The notes: a model not told the origin generated them from the sequence alone. 64,000 nucleotides of DNA from Chryseobacterium gambrini (GCF_900156825.1 NZ_FTOV01000001.1:620001-684000); one strand, 5' to 3'. Shown: positions 18,536 through 28,081, counted from the stretch's first letter. A program made the numbers and translations.

Positions 18536-18952
18536 ATGATAGATAAGATCAACATTAGAGTTTATGCCTGTGCAGTAAAAGATAAAAAAGTTCTTACTTT
18601 ATTTGAAGAATATGCAGGTGAACCTTTAATGAAATTTCCGGGTGGCGGACTGGAGTTTGGAGAAGGATTAATAGATTGTCTGCATCGAGAATTCGATGAA
18701 GAGCTGAATGTGAAAATAGAAGTTGTAGAACATTTTTATACGCAGGAAGATTTTCTAGTTTCGCGTTTCAGAGAAAATGAGCAGTTGCTTACCATATATT
18801 ATATTGTAAACATCATTAACGAAGGCGATTTCCTGATTCTTGATCCCTGCATTGAAAAAACAGAATGGATCGAGATCGACAGACCGGACAATCCGTTTCC
18901 ATTACCCATCGACAAGATTGTTTTTGATAAATTAAAAGAAAAATTCCTGTAA
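18536..18952 (+). CDS. NUDIX hydrolase
   Basis: 138 residues. The Nudix box spans about 37-59: GGLEFGE followed by REFDEELNV, with the Mg2+-binding Glu residues present and Asn where most family members have Gly. Such enzymes hydrolyse nucleoside diphosphates linked to another moiety; the substrate cannot be told from sequence. Monocistronic. Its stop codon is inside the stem of a bidirectional terminator shared with the convergent DUF4294 gene. Confidence 0.88.
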   Translation: MIDKINIRVYACAVKDKKVLTLFEEYAGEPLMKFPGGGLEFGEGLIDCLHREFDEELNVKIEVVEHFYTQEDFLVSRFRENEQLLTIYYIVNIINEGDFLILDPCIEKTEWIEIDRPDNPFPLPIDKIVFDKLKEKFL

Positions 18953-18973
18953 TATCGTTACAGGAATTTTTTA
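18940..18973. terminator. Bidirectional terminator overlapping a stop codon
   Basis: The perfect 12-bp stem AAATTCCTGTAA / TTACAGGAATTT with a 5-base loop has A and T runs on opposite sides. The TAA of the NUDIX gene (18950-18952) forms part of the stem. Confidence 0.85.
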
Positions 18974-18982
18974 TGATTGATA

Positions 18983-19687
18983 TTATTTGTAGACTTTAAA
19001 ACTGCTCGCTCCGGAATAAGGCTGAAGATAACCAGAATTCCAATTAGATTGAAGCAGGGATTCCAGATATTCGTCGGTTCTGTTTTTGTGCGGATCGTAA
19101 GGATCTTTAATATCAATATCTGCCATTTTTCCTTTTACATTCCACCAGAAAGCACTCCATCCTCCTCTTAGTTCTTTAATGATTTCATAGACATTTTTTC
19201 CGGTTGCTCTGTTCATCAGTTTGGCAAAGACCTGTCCTTCTGTTGTCGTAAGATCTCTGAGCTGTTTTTCATACTGGTCGGCTAGAATATTCTGTCGGTC
19301 TCTGATGTATTTTCGTTTTGCCTTACTGTCCATGTTGGTCATTTCTCCCTGAATATCTCTGTATTGCTGTAAAGCAGTTAAAAATAACGGATATACTCTA
19401 TAAAGCTTTTTATTTAAGAAATAATAATAGTTCCGATCCAGCTGATTATTGAATTTCGGTTTATTCAGCAAAACAAGCTCATCCATTACCACCACAGTTT
19501 CCCCGTTGATTTCATAGATTCTTGCTTTCTGCCTTTCATCATAGAAATATTTATTGCCGAATTCGTCTGTTTTCAAAAGTTCTGCAGGGTACTGACTTAA
19601 AGGTTTCGCAATGACGGAATCCCTCTGAGCCGAAATACTGACTCCAAAAAAGAAGAGAAAAAGACAAATAATCTTACTAAAATTCAT
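18983..19687 (-). CDS. DUF4294 family secreted protein
   Basis: About 234 residues from the ATG at 19687, which precedes a signal peptide (MNFSKIICLFLFFFGVSISA). The frame extends further upstream only by way of a TTG. The body (YYYFLNKKLYRVYPLFLTAL, RKYIRDRQ, and RGGWSAFWWNVKG near the C-terminus) matches DUF4294, a Bacteroidota family without known activity, probably periplasmic. It is divergent from the M42 peptidase, whose ATG is only about 50 bases away, so promoters overlap. Confidence 0.82.
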   Translation of the reverse strand: MNFSKIICLFLFFFGVSISAQRDSVIAKPLSQYPAELLKTDEFGNKYFYDERQKARIYEINGETVVVMDELVLLNKPKFNNQLDRNYYYFLNKKLYRVYPLFLTALQQYRDIQGEMTNMDSKAKRKYIRDRQNILADQYEKQLRDLTTTEGQVFAKLMNRATGKNVYEIIKELRGGWSAFWWNVKGKMADIDIKDPYDPHKNRTDEYLESLLQSNWNSGYLQPYSGASSFKVYK

Positions 19688-19738
19688 TATTTTTACGCGT
19701 ATTAGAACAAAAATTGAACGCAAAAATCATTCCTTTTT

Positions 19739-20812
19739 ATGAAATTTGAAAAGAAATCTTTAAAATTTTTAGAAAAATATTTAAACACTTCATCTCCGAC
19801 TGGTTACGAACACGAGGGACAGAAGATCTGGATGGATTACATTAAGCCTTATGTAGACAAAATTGAAGTGGATCATTACGGAACCTGCTACGGAATCATA
19901 AATCCTGAAGCGGAATTTAAAGTAGTGATTGAAGCACATGCAGATGAAATTTCTTGGTATGTAAATTATATTACAGACGACGGATTGATCTACGTGATCC
20001 GAAACGGAGGTTCTGATCAGACAATCGCTCCGTCCAAAGTGGTCCATATTCACGGTGAAAACGGAATTGTAAAAGGCGTTTTCGGATGGCCTGCAATCCA
20101 CACCAGAGCCAACCAGAACGAACCGACTCCAAAAATTGAAAACATCTTCATCGATTGCGGTGCAACTTCCAAAAAAGAAGTGGAAGAAATGGGAATTTAT
20201 GTAGGCTGCATGATTACCTATCCCGATGAATTCTTCGAAATGAATGACCGCTATTTTGTCTGCAGAGCTTTAGACAACAGAATCGGTGGTTTTATGATTG
20301 CTGAAGTGGCAAGACTTTTAAAGGAAAATAAAAAAACAATTCCGTTCGGATTGTATATTACCAATTCCGTTCAGGAAGAAGTAGGTTTGTATGGAGCAGA
20401 TATGATTGCAGATACTATCAAACCTAATATTGCGATCGTGACAGACGTTACCCACGATACTACCACTCCGATGATCGAAAAGAAAAAAGAAGGTGACCAG
20501 AAATGCGGAGACGGACCGGTGGTTTTCTTCGCACCAAGCATTCATCACACCATCAGAGAATTAATTATCGACACCGCAAAAACGAAGAAAATTCCTTTCC
20601 AGAGAGCAGCAGCGAGCCGCGCTACGGGAACAGACACAGATGCCTTCGCACATTCTAACGGCGGCGTTCCGAGTGCATTAATTTCTTTACCTTTGCGTTA
20701 TATGCATACCACAGTGGAAATGGTTTCCAAAGAAGACGTAGGAAATGTGATCCAACTGATCTACGAAACACTTCTGAGAATTCAGCCGGAAATGAAACTG
20801 AAGTATCATTAA
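19739..20812 (+). CDS. M42 family metallopeptidase (glutamyl aminopeptidase type)
   Basis: 357 residues, no signal peptide, so cytoplasmic. M42/PepA metal and catalytic residues are visible in order: EAHADEI (His), RALDNRIGG (Asp), SVQEEVGLYGA (Glu-Glu), VTDVTHDT (Asp) and the final HTTVEMV (His). Enzymes of this family form large tetrahedral aminopeptidase complexes that degrade short peptides. An rpe gene follows 39 bases later on the same strand, probably co-transcribed; the gap holds a purine-rich AAAAGT repeat. Confidence 0.93.
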   Translation: MKFEKKSLKFLEKYLNTSSPTGYEHEGQKIWMDYIKPYVDKIEVDHYGTCYGIINPEAEFKVVIEAHADEISWYVNYITDDGLIYVIRNGGSDQTIAPSKVVHIHGENGIVKGVFGWPAIHTRANQNEPTPKIENIFIDCGATSKKEVEEMGIYVGCMITYPDEFFEMNDRYFVCRALDNRIGGFMIAEVARLLKENKKTIPFGLYITNSVQEEVGLYGADMIADTIKPNIAIVTDVTHDTTTPMIEKKKEGDQKCGDGPVVFFAPSIHHTIRELIIDTAKTKKIPFQRAAASRATGTDTDAFAHSNGGVPSALISLPLRYMHTTVEMVSKEDVGNVIQLIYETLLRIQPEMKLKYH

Positions 20813-20851
20813 CAGAAGTAAAAAGAGACAAGTTAAAAGTAAAAAGTAAAA

Positions 20852-21502
20852 ATGAAAACGAAGCTTATTGCTCCATCCCTTTTATCCGCAGACTTCGGGA
20901 ATCTGCAAAGAGACATCGAAATGCTGAACAATTCTCAGGCAGACTGGTTTCACGTAGACGTAATGGACGGGAGATTTGTTCCGAATATTTCGTTCGGATT
21001 TCCGGTAATGAAAACCGTTCAGCAGCACGCCAAAAAATTTGTAGATGTGCATCTGATGATCGTAGAACCTGAAAAATATGTGGAAGAATTCATCAATCAC
21101 GGAGCAGATCTTGTATCGGTGCATTACGAAGCGTGTACTCACCTTCACAGAACTATTCATCATATTCAGAGTCTGGGTGCAAAAGCCGGTGTTGTTTTAA
21201 ATCCTTCCACTCCGGTTCTGATGCTGGAAGATATTATTGCAGACGTAGATCTTGTTTTGCTGATGAGTGTAAATCCGGGATTCGGAGGACAGAAATTCAT
21301 CGAAAATACCTACAAGAAGATTGCGGAAACGAAAGACCTGATCTTAAGCAACAATTCAACAGCATTAATTGAAATTGACGGTGGTGTAAATATCGACAAC
21401 GCCTCTAAGCTTTTCGAAGCCGGAGCCGATGTTCTGGTTGCAGGAAATGCAGTTTTCTCAGCAGAAAATCCGGAAAGAACCATCGAATTACTGAAAATTT
21501 AA
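20852..21502 (+). CDS. rpe: Ribulose-phosphate 3-epimerase
   Basis: 216 residues with the full RPE motif set: SLLSADFGNLQRDIE, HVDVMDGRFVPN, the HLMI stretch, VNPGFGGQ and IEIDGGV. It interconverts ribulose 5-phosphate and xylulose 5-phosphate in the pentose phosphate pathway using a metal ion held by the His and Asp residues of these motifs. It ends in a clear terminator and is probably the second gene of a unit with the M42 peptidase. Confidence 0.96.
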   Translation: MKTKLIAPSLLSADFGNLQRDIEMLNNSQADWFHVDVMDGRFVPNISFGFPVMKTVQQHAKKFVDVHLMIVEPEKYVEEFINHGADLVSVHYEACTHLHRTIHHIQSLGAKAGVVLNPSTPVLMLEDIIADVDLVLLMSVNPGFGGQKFIENTYKKIAETKDLILSNNSTALIEIDGGVNIDNASKLFEAGADVLVAGNAVFSAENPERTIELLKI

Positions 21503-21520
21503 TTTTATTTAAATACAAAC

Positions 21521-21552
21521 AAAAAGGCAACTCCGTTGAGTTGCCTTTCTTC
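21521..21552 (+). terminator. Terminator after rpe
   Basis: The perfect 10-bp stem AAAGGCAACT / AGTTGCCTTT with loop CCGTTG is followed by a T-rich tail. Confidence 0.85.
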
Positions 21553-21960
21553 TTAATGAAAATCTGAGCCTTTAATGGTTATTAGTTTTGAAGAGTTTAA
21601 TGCTTAAATTTTCCTTCTCTAATGCTGATGTAAAGATGGCAATAAATGAGGACAAAAACATCCGTAAAAACACGGAATTTTAATCTCGGTATTTTTACTT
21701 AACCCCGAAGAACAGGAAGGTTTAAATCATTCAATGAGTCTGTTTAAACTTTTTATTTAACCGCAAAAGTTCACAATAGTTTTTAAAAATCTTTGATATT
21801 TATTCTTTTGAGCGCTTTGATTATTATTGAAATTCGCTTTAACATTGTCTTTTGTGCCTTTTGTGGTTAATTCTGAAATTAGTTTAAACAAGTTTAATAA
21901 TAAATACAGGAGCTCTATGAAGTTCTTTTTAAGTATTTTTAGATCACAAAAAGAAAAAAC
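21553..21960. repeat. Noncoding gap with a GTTTAAAC-bounded element
   Basis: From about 21740 (GTTTAAACTTTTTATTTAACC) to 21900 (AGTTTAAACAAGTTTA) the DNA resembles the elements at 55.7, 57.8 and 63.8 kb, with outward-facing GTTTAAAC words and GCAAAAG-type words inside. ATGGTTATTAGTTTT at 21575-21589 also occurs at 24437-24451. No gene is seen. Confidence 0.4.
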
Positions 21961-23802
21961 GTGAAAGGGAAATTAATCGGCATATTGTCTTTAGGCCTGG
22001 TTTTATTTTCAGGAAAATATCCTGCGCAGAATCAGCCACAGGAAAATCAAAAAATGGAATGGTTTCAGGATGCCAAACTCGGAATTTTTATTCACTGGGG
22101 AATTTATTCTGTAAACGGAATTCCGGAATCATGGGCTTTTTTCAATAATTATATCAGCCATGAAAATTACATGAAACAGCTCAATGGTTTTTCGGCTGCA
22201 AAATACAAACCTGATGATTGGGTAAAGCTGATTAAAAATTCCGGCGCAAAATATGCCGTGATTACCACAAAACATCATGATGGTGTTGCCCTTTGGGATT
22301 CAAAAGCTGAAAAATCGACCACCATTCCTAAAAATTCCTTAGCCCAAAAAGACGTGCTTTCTCCGTTTATCTCTGCATTAAAAAATTCAGGCCTGAAAAC
22401 CGGACTTTACTATTCCCTTCCCGACTGGAGCCATCCTTATTACGACATCAATACCCGAACAAAAAAACGTTACGAAATTAAAAATGATCCGAAACGCTGG
22501 GAAAATTTTATCACCTATTATCAGAATCAATTAAATGAACTTTCTTCACAATTGAAACCTGATCTTCTGTGGTTCGACGGAGATTGGGAACACTCATCAG
22601 AAGAATGGCGCGCTCTAAAAACTTTGGAAAATCTGAAAAAATTCAATCCGGATATCATCATTAATTCAAGATTGAAAAATCATGGAGACTACGAAACTCC
22701 GGAACAGGGAATTCCTGTGGTAAAGCCTCAAAGCAATTACTGGGAACTTTGCTACACCATGAATGATTCCTGGGGATTTCAGCCCTTCGATAACCACTAC
22801 AAAACTCCGATTATGATCGTAAGAACTTTGGCGGATGTGATTAATATGGGCGGAAATTTATTGTTGGATATTAGTCCGAAAGGAGATGGAACCATTCCGG
22901 AACAGCAGGTTGAAATTTTAAAGAACTTAGCAAGATGGACAACAAAAAATTCCGAAGCCATTTATGGAACAACACGAGGTTTGCCATTCGACAATTATAA
23001 AGGAAAATCTGCATTTTCTAAAGACCGGAAAAAAATATTTCTCTATCTTGAAGAAGCCAAAGACTTTGTAAAAATATATGGTTTAATGACCAATACTATT
23101 TCTGCCAGAATTCTTGGTGACGATAAAGCGAAAATTGATATTAAAAGTAACGGTAATGGAGATTTCACTTTCAATTTTTCCCATGTAAAATTTGATCAGG
23201 ACGTAACTGTTGTTGAAATATCGATTGACGAACCTATGATCAGAGTACAAAATGATAAGCCCAATTTATCTCTTCCTGAATCTTTAGAAAATAAGAATAC
23301 GAAACTGGCAGTCTATGAAATTGCAGAACAGCTTCATTCGGGAAACAACATCTTCAAAAATTCAGGTTTAACAGAGGACGGAATGGAAATGAAACTTCCC
23401 AAAACCGGCAAAACCAATCCCGAAATTCTAAACTGGATCAGCAAACACGCAGAAGCAATCTATGAAACCGAAAAAGGACTTCCAGAAGGTCATTTTTCAG
23501 GAAACTCCGTACTTTCCAAAGACAGACAGACCCTTTATCTTTTTGTGGAAGGAATTCCGACTGGACCGATCGCTTTAAAAGGTATTAAAAACGAAATTGC
23601 ACGAATCCGGATTGTGGGTGAAGGAACTTTATTAAGCCATGAAATATACAATAAGCTTTACTGGAGTGAGGTTCCGGGAATTATTTATATTGATGTACCC
23701 AAAGAAAAACTGGATAAAAACCTAACAGTTATTGCGGTTCTTCTTGATAAACCGCTCGAATTATACCGTGAAAAAGTTGGCGCAATTGAAAGCAATCTAT
23801 AA
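21961..23802 (+). CDS. Alpha-L-fucosidase, glycoside hydrolase family 29
   Basis: 613 residues beginning with GTG at 21961; the signal peptide (KGKLIGILSLGLVLFSG...YPAQ) directly follows and no in-frame ATG lies upstream. The GH29 catalytic domain shows GIFIHWGIYSVNG, TTKHHDGVALWDS and WFDGDWEH, whose Asp is the expected nucleophile. The C-terminal 270 residues hold two copies of a region starting NLARWTTKNSEAIYGT and NWISKHAEAIYETEKG, probably beta-sandwich modules. Likely a periplasmic or surface enzyme removing fucose from glycans. No PUL genes are adjacent. Confidence 0.9.
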   Translation: MKGKLIGILSLGLVLFSGKYPAQNQPQENQKMEWFQDAKLGIFIHWGIYSVNGIPESWAFFNNYISHENYMKQLNGFSAAKYKPDDWVKLIKNSGAKYAVITTKHHDGVALWDSKAEKSTTIPKNSLAQKDVLSPFISALKNSGLKTGLYYSLPDWSHPYYDINTRTKKRYEIKNDPKRWENFITYYQNQLNELSSQLKPDLLWFDGDWEHSSEEWRALKTLENLKKFNPDIIINSRLKNHGDYETPEQGIPVVKPQSNYWELCYTMNDSWGFQPFDNHYKTPIMIVRTLADVINMGGNLLLDISPKGDGTIPEQQVEILKNLARWTTKNSEAIYGTTRGLPFDNYKGKSAFSKDRKKIFLYLEEAKDFVKIYGLMTNTISARILGDDKAKIDIKSNGNGDFTFNFSHVKFDQDVTVVEISIDEPMIRVQNDKPNLSLPESLENKNTKLAVYEIAEQLHSGNNIFKNSGLTEDGMEMKLPKTGKTNPEILNWISKHAEAIYETEKGLPEGHFSGNSVLSKDRQTLYLFVEGIPTGPIALKGIKNEIARIRIVGEGTLLSHEIYNKLYWSEVPGIIYIDVPKEKLDKNLTVIAVLLDKPLELYREKVGAIESNL

Positions 23803-23807
23803 AAAAC

Positions 23808-23838
23808 AAAATCCGAAGAAAGTTTCTCCGGATTTTTT
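23808..23838 (+). terminator. Terminator after the fucosidase gene
   Basis: AAATCCG pairs with CGGATTT, with a partly paired loop, then a T run. It is the gap between convergent genes. Confidence 0.65.
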
Positions 23839-23856
23839 ATTTTGAAATGATTTTTC

Positions 23857-24273
23857 TTAGAAAATTTCTCTTCCTGAAAAATGGAATTTTGCTTCGATAA
23901 GAGCGTTTTCGTCAGAGTCAGAACCGTGAACAGCGTTTTCTCCGATGCTTCTTGCAAACATTTTTCTGATTGTTCCTTCTGCAGCTTCAGCAGGATTAGT
24001 AGAACCGATTAAAGTTCTGAAATCTTCTACTGCATTGTCTTTTTCAAGAACAGCAGCAACAATAGGTCCAGAACTCATGAAATCTACCAATTCTCCGTAG
24101 AATGGTCTTTCAGCGTGAACTTCATAGAATTTTTTTGCATCTGCAACAGTAAGTTGAGTCAATTTCATTGCTTTGATTTTGAAACCACCTTCTGCGATCT
24201 TTCCTAATATAGCACCGATATGTCCGTCTGCAACTGCATCTGGCTTAATCATAGTGAATGTAATGTTAGACAT
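23857..24273 (-). CDS. ndk: Nucleoside diphosphate kinase
   Basis: 138 residues, full length. The start [10 protein letters not shown] and the active-site His in [12 protein letters not shown] are conserved, as is the [16 protein letters not shown] segment. It transfers the gamma-phosphate between nucleoside tri- and diphosphates in the cytoplasm. Monocistronic and convergent with the fucosidase gene. Confidence 0.96.
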   Translation of the reverse strand: MSNITFTMIKPDAVADGHIGAILGKIAEGGFKIKAMKLTQLTVADAKKFYEVHAERPFYGELVDFMSSGPIVAAVLEKDNAVEDFRTLIGSTNPAEAAEGTIRKMFARSIGENAVHGSDSDENALIEAKFHFSGREIF

Positions 24274-24383
24274 AAATGTATATTTTTTTAATGGCGCAAA
24301 AATACAAAAAATTCTTTTGATTTTAATTTTAAAATATTTTTAACATAAAAATAACATTTGTTAAGGTTTTATGAACGAAACTT

Positions 24384-24398
24384 TGGCACAGTAATTGT
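24384..24398 (+). promoter_or_regulatory. Sigma-54-like -24/-12 promoter
   Basis: TGGCAC, five bases, then TTGT matches the RpoN consensus TGGCAC-N5-TTGC with the standard spacing; only the -12 C is T. A housekeeping reading (TTG at 24383 and TATTATGA 19 bases later) fits less well. No conventional gene starts downstream; the next signal is a terminator at 24453. Confidence 0.45.
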
Positions 24399-24409
24399 TG
24401 ATTCTATTA

Positions 24410-24476
24410 TGATTCTCATGTTTAATTTGAGTTTTCATGGTTATTAGTTTTTACCCAGCTTCGGCTGGGTTTTTTA
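24410..24476 (+). ncRNA. Candidate short transcript with 10-12-codon open frame
   Basis: From the predicted start (about 24410) to a terminator (ACCCAGC / GCTGGGT, loop TTCG, T7, 24453-24476) is about 65 bases. It contains ATG codons at 24409 and 24418 in one frame ending with TAG at 24445, giving a hydrophobic peptide MILMFNLSFHGY or its shorter form. It could be a small RNA or leader-like peptide gene. Support is only the promoter-terminator pairing. Confidence 0.3.
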
Positions 24477-24806
24477 TTGCCCGTAATTCCCCAAAAACTA
24501 CGCCTAACTTCGCCATTGTATAAGAATTAAACAACAATTTAAATTTTCCATTCCAAATATTAAACTTTGTTCATCCGGAATTTGGAATTTAATGCAGGGT
24601 TAAAATAGTTCGAAAACTTATTCGGTGAGTAAGAAATTTTTCACACGAGAAATTCATCATTAAAACTTTTGTTTATCCATAATTAATCGTAATGCTTAAT
24701 TTTATGCATAGGTTCGCAAAGGTTCAGCAAAGACAAGGCTGCTTTGTTACGGTAAAAAGTTAGACAAGTTTACTTTAATAACGAAGAAATTTCCGGAAAA
24801 TAGAAA
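24477..24806. other. Noncoding gap before rsgA
   Basis: Nothing gene-like is seen. Bases 24690-24780 (GCTTAATTTTAT, GGTTCGCAAAGG, AGTTAGACAAGTTTA) are a short degenerate relative of the GTTTAAAC-bounded elements. Confidence 0.4.
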
Positions 24807-25733
24807 TTATTTTTGAGAAGCTTCTTCCGCCTCTTCCATAAGTTTAATATAGGTAGAATATCTTGAATGCTGAATTTCTCCGGTTTCCAGACCATCGATT
24901 ACCGCGCATTTCGGCTCGTTGATATGAAGACAGTTGTGGTATTTGCATTCTTCTCTTTTTTTGAAAATCTCCGGAAAATAATGCTGAACCTCTTCTTTTT
25001 CGATGTCGATCATGGCAAATTCACGAACTCCTGGAGTATCAATTACGTTTCCGCCAAAATCCCAGAAATGCATCTGTGCAAAAGTTGTCGTGTGCTTACC
25101 TTTTAGATGCGTATCGGAAATTTCAGATGTTTTTAAATTAAGTCCCGGCTGCAAAGCATTCACCAAAGTAGACTTTCCACAACCTGAATGTCCGAAGAAA
25201 ACAGATGTTTTATCTTTCAGCAATTCCTGAAGCTGTTCCAGATTTAATTTTGAATAGGAAGAAATTTCCAGAGCATCATAGCCAATTTCATTGTAAAGAA
25301 ACTCAATATCTTTTACGATCTCAATTTCTTCTTCATGAAGAACATCAATTTTATTGAATAAAATCAGCGGAGTAATATTGTAGGCTTCGCAACACGCCAG
25401 AAAACGGTCTAGAAATCCAAGGGAAGTTTCAGGATGTTTTAATGTGAAAATAAAACAGGCAAGATCGATATTTGAAGCAATGATGTGTGCTTCTTTTGAA
25501 AGGTTTACAGATTTTCGGATGAGATAGTTTCTGCGGGATTCGATCTTTGTAATCCATGCGATATCATCCTGTTCCAGTTGAAATTCTACAAAATCTCCAA
25601 CAGCAAGCGGATTGGTAAGCCTTGTTTTAATCAATTTAAATTTTCCGCGAATTCTTGCTTCGAAGATTTTCCCGGTTTCCATTTCCAAAACCTGATACCA
25701 GCTTCCTGTAGATTTAATGATTTTTCCTTTCAT
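24807..25733 (-). CDS. rsgA: Ribosome small subunit-dependent GTPase A
   Basis: 308 residues. An N-terminal OB fold (about 1-65) is followed by a circularly permuted GTPase domain in which G4 (LFNKIDV) comes before G1 (GHSGCGKST) and G3 (DTPGV). A C-terminal zinc site follows (CKYHNCLHINEPKC). It acts in late 30S subunit maturation and 16S decoding-site checking. Cytoplasmic, monocistronic. Confidence 0.96.
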   Translation of the reverse strand: MKGKIIKSTGSWYQVLEMETGKIFEARIRGKFKLIKTRLTNPLAVGDFVEFQLEQDDIAWITKIESRRNYLIRKSVNLSKEAHIIASNIDLACFIFTLKHPETSLGFLDRFLACCEAYNITPLILFNKIDVLHEEEIEIVKDIEFLYNEIGYDALEISSYSKLNLEQLQELLKDKTSVFFGHSGCGKSTLVNALQPGLNLKTSEISDTHLKGKHTTTFAQMHFWDFGGNVIDTPGVREFAMIDIEKEEVQHYFPEIFKKREECKYHNCLHINEPKCAVIDGLETGEIQHSRYSTYIKLMEEAEEASQK

Positions 25734-25826
25734 ACTGTAAGATGCTGCAAATATAGGAAATTTAGTTTGAGTGTTTTTAAAGTTTTAGAGCCGGAGAGCT
25801 TTTATAAAAGTCATCCAATTACTTTT

Positions 25827-25880
25827 TCACTCTCCAACTCTAATACTCTCCCACTCTAAAACTCTCTGACTCTAAAACCA
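25827..25880. repeat. Low-complexity CTCTnnAACT tract
   Basis: ACTCTCC, ACTCTAA and AACTCTC words are repeated seven or more times between rsgA and the DAHP synthase gene. No stem-loop or gene is seen. Confidence 0.6.
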
Positions 25881-25882
25881 GA

Positions 25883-26962
25883 TTACCTGTTAATCATAAT
25901 GCTGTTCTGAACCTCGATAGACTCTTCGTGGATCGCTTTGAATACTTTTTCTATGAATTCTTTCGTCATTCCGGTCTCAACAGCTTTTTGAGTTGCGTAT
26001 TCCGTAATTTCTTTCCAACGTTCCGGCTGGAAGATGGCAATATCATTTTCTTTTTTAAGCTTTCCGATTTTTTCAGAAATTTTCATTCTCTGCGCAAGCA
26101 TTTCAATCAGTTGAAAATCTATATCAGAAATTAACGTTCTGTGTCTTCCCATTTCTCCTTCAAATCCTGCCAATCCGGAATTTCTCACCTTTAAGTTCCC
26201 GATTAATTCTGCCAGAACCTCCGGTGTAATCTGTTGTGCAGCATCACTCCAAGCTTCATCCGGATTGCTGTGTGTTTCTATAATGGCTCCTTGGTAACCT
26301 ACGTTTAAAGCTTCCTGCGTAATGTCTGCCAAACCAGTTCTGTTTCCGCAGATGTGTGAAGGGTCGATCAGCATCGGGATATTCGGGAACTGACTTTTAA
26401 AATCTAAGGCAATCTGCCAGTTCGGATTGTTTCTGTACTTTGTTTTCTGGTACGTAGAAAATCCTCTGTGAATAACTCCTAAATTGGTAATTCCCTGACC
26501 TAAAAGTCTTTCCAAAGCTCCGATCCACAACGCAAGATCCGGATTTACCGGATTTTTCACCAACACGGTTTTGTCTGTTCCTCTCAATGCCTGTGCAATT
26601 TCCTGAACGGTAAAAGGATTTACCGTAGAACGCGCCCCGATCCAAAGAATGTCTACATCTGCTTCCAAAGCTGCAAAAACGTGGTGTGCATTGGCAACTT
26701 CCGTCGCTGTTTTAAAACCGTATTCTTCCTTCACTTTTTTAAGCCAGTTCAGACCGATTACTCCTACTCCTTCAAATCCGTTCGGTTTTGTACGCGGCTT
26801 CCAGATTCCTGCACGGAAAACCGGAACATTGGCATTGGTTTCCCTGATTCTTTTTGCAATTTCCAGCATCTGTGCTTCACTTTCTGCACTGCATGGTCCT
26901 GCAATCATCATGGGCTGCTGGAATTCATTAATCCATTCGTTTTTTAAGTCTTTTAAATTCAT
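25883..26962 (-). CDS. 3-deoxy-7-phosphoheptulonate synthase / chorismate mutase type II fusion
   Basis: About 360 residues from the ATG at 26962, which matches the usual family start MNLKDLKNEW; in-frame starts at 26995 and 27007 would add Asn-rich residues. An N-terminal type I-beta DAHP synthase domain (MMIAGPCSAESE, FRAGIWKPRTKPNGFEG, IDPSHICGNR) is followed by a C-terminal AroQ-type chorismate mutase helix bundle (about 275-345, with DFQLIEMLAQRMKISEKIGK). It catalyses the first step of the shikimate pathway and the branch step to prephenate. The fusion suggests feedback control by aromatic end products or intermediates. Confidence 0.93.
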   Translation of the reverse strand: MNLKDLKNEWINEFQQPMMIAGPCSAESEAQMLEIAKRIRETNANVPVFRAGIWKPRTKPNGFEGVGVIGLNWLKKVKEEYGFKTATEVANAHHVFAALEADVDILWIGARSTVNPFTVQEIAQALRGTDKTVLVKNPVNPDLALWIGALERLLGQGITNLGVIHRGFSTYQKTKYRNNPNWQIALDFKSQFPNIPMLIDPSHICGNRTGLADITQEALNVGYQGAIIETHSNPDEAWSDAAQQITPEVLAELIGNLKVRNSGLAGFEGEMGRHRTLISDIDFQLIEMLAQRMKISEKIGKLKKENDIAIFQPERWKEITEYATQKAVETGMTKEFIEKVFKAIHEESIEVQNSIMINR

Positions 26963-27452
26963 ATTTTTAATTTTACTATTATCGTTATTGTTCATATTCA
27001 AACACAAAAAAGCATTATAAAATTACTTTATAATTCTTTCTAAAAAATGCCGTTAAAATTTTTTAAAGGAATCAGGAAATAAGAAGAAATCTATAATTCC
27101 TGTAGATTTTTTTGAAAGAAATTTATACTAGCAGTACCAATAATAAAATCGATAATACGTTCTGAAATTTCTAAAATAAGGAAAAGAAAAGCCAAATTGC
27201 CCGCTAAAGAATTCAGCAGGAGCAAATACAGATTGATATGACTTTATTAATTTTTCCAAAATAAACTATCTATTTCTAGATTTTCGGTTTACATTTTAAC
27301 TGAAAAAGCTGCGTTTTGTTTTTCAATTATCTGACAAATATATAAATTTTATTTAAAAAAGAGTTTCATGTACCCTATTTTTTTAAAATAAAAATTGTGA
27401 AACTTTTTCTTAAAGATTTTTCTGTAGGAAAAAAATTATTAAAGAACAAGAA
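26963..27452. other. Noncoding gap between the aromatic synthase and dnaX
   Basis: A+T-rich, with no ORF, hairpin or repeat that I can support beyond the promoter region of the DAHP synthase gene. Confidence 0.5.
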
Positions 27453-28081
27453 TTATGTTAAATCAAATTTCATCAGATCATCAAGATCTTTCAGCAAAGG
27501 ATTTAATTTAACAAACTTTTCGAACTTCTTTCTTGGAGTCATTACTTCTACTTTCAGATTTTCGGCATCTCTTTTATATGCAACCTGAATGGAATGATTG
27601 TGAACTTTCGTTTTAAAATGATTAAAAAACTCGCGGCTTACTTTATCAAACTCAGCTTTTGCAGAATCCGAAGGAAACAAAACGGTAATTTCATTTTCTC
27701 CCGATTTTATCATTTTGAAAGATTTAATGGCATTGAAAATAATGGCATCTTTTCTCTGGAGCTGCTTGAGCAGTAAATTCCACTCTGCCTGAAGATCTGT
27801 TTCGGTAAAATGATTTTGGGGAAGCTGTTCTGTTTTGGCTACAACTTTTTCTTCTACAACAGTTGTTTCTTCTTTGTTTAAAAAAGAACTGATGCTGAAA
27901 CCTGAAGAAATTCCGGGTCGCGACAAAGGTTTCGAGGTTTTTTTGATTTCTGTGACAACGGGAAGTTCCGGACTTTCAGAGGGTTGTTCCTGTTTAGGTT
28001 TCTGTTCCTTAGTTTCCGTAGGTTTTACGGGGATTTTTACTTCCTGCTTCTCACTGAGAAACGGAGCCAGAATTATAAACT
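27453..28081 (-). CDS. dnaX: DnaX tau-specific C-terminal part (reached by -1 frameshift)
   Basis: This frame is open without interruption from the A10 run at 28081-28090 to a stop at 27453 and joins the gamma frame if the reading slips back by one base. It codes about 207 residues: a Pro/Glu/Lys-rich linker (KPTETKEQKPKQEQPSESPE), then a folded C-terminal domain (EWNLLLKQLQRKDAIIFNAI ... VEVMTPRKKFEKFVKLN). The composition and order fit the tau extension that binds polymerase alpha and helicase. The frame has no ATG start of its own near its beginning, which supports expression by slippage. Confidence 0.75.
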
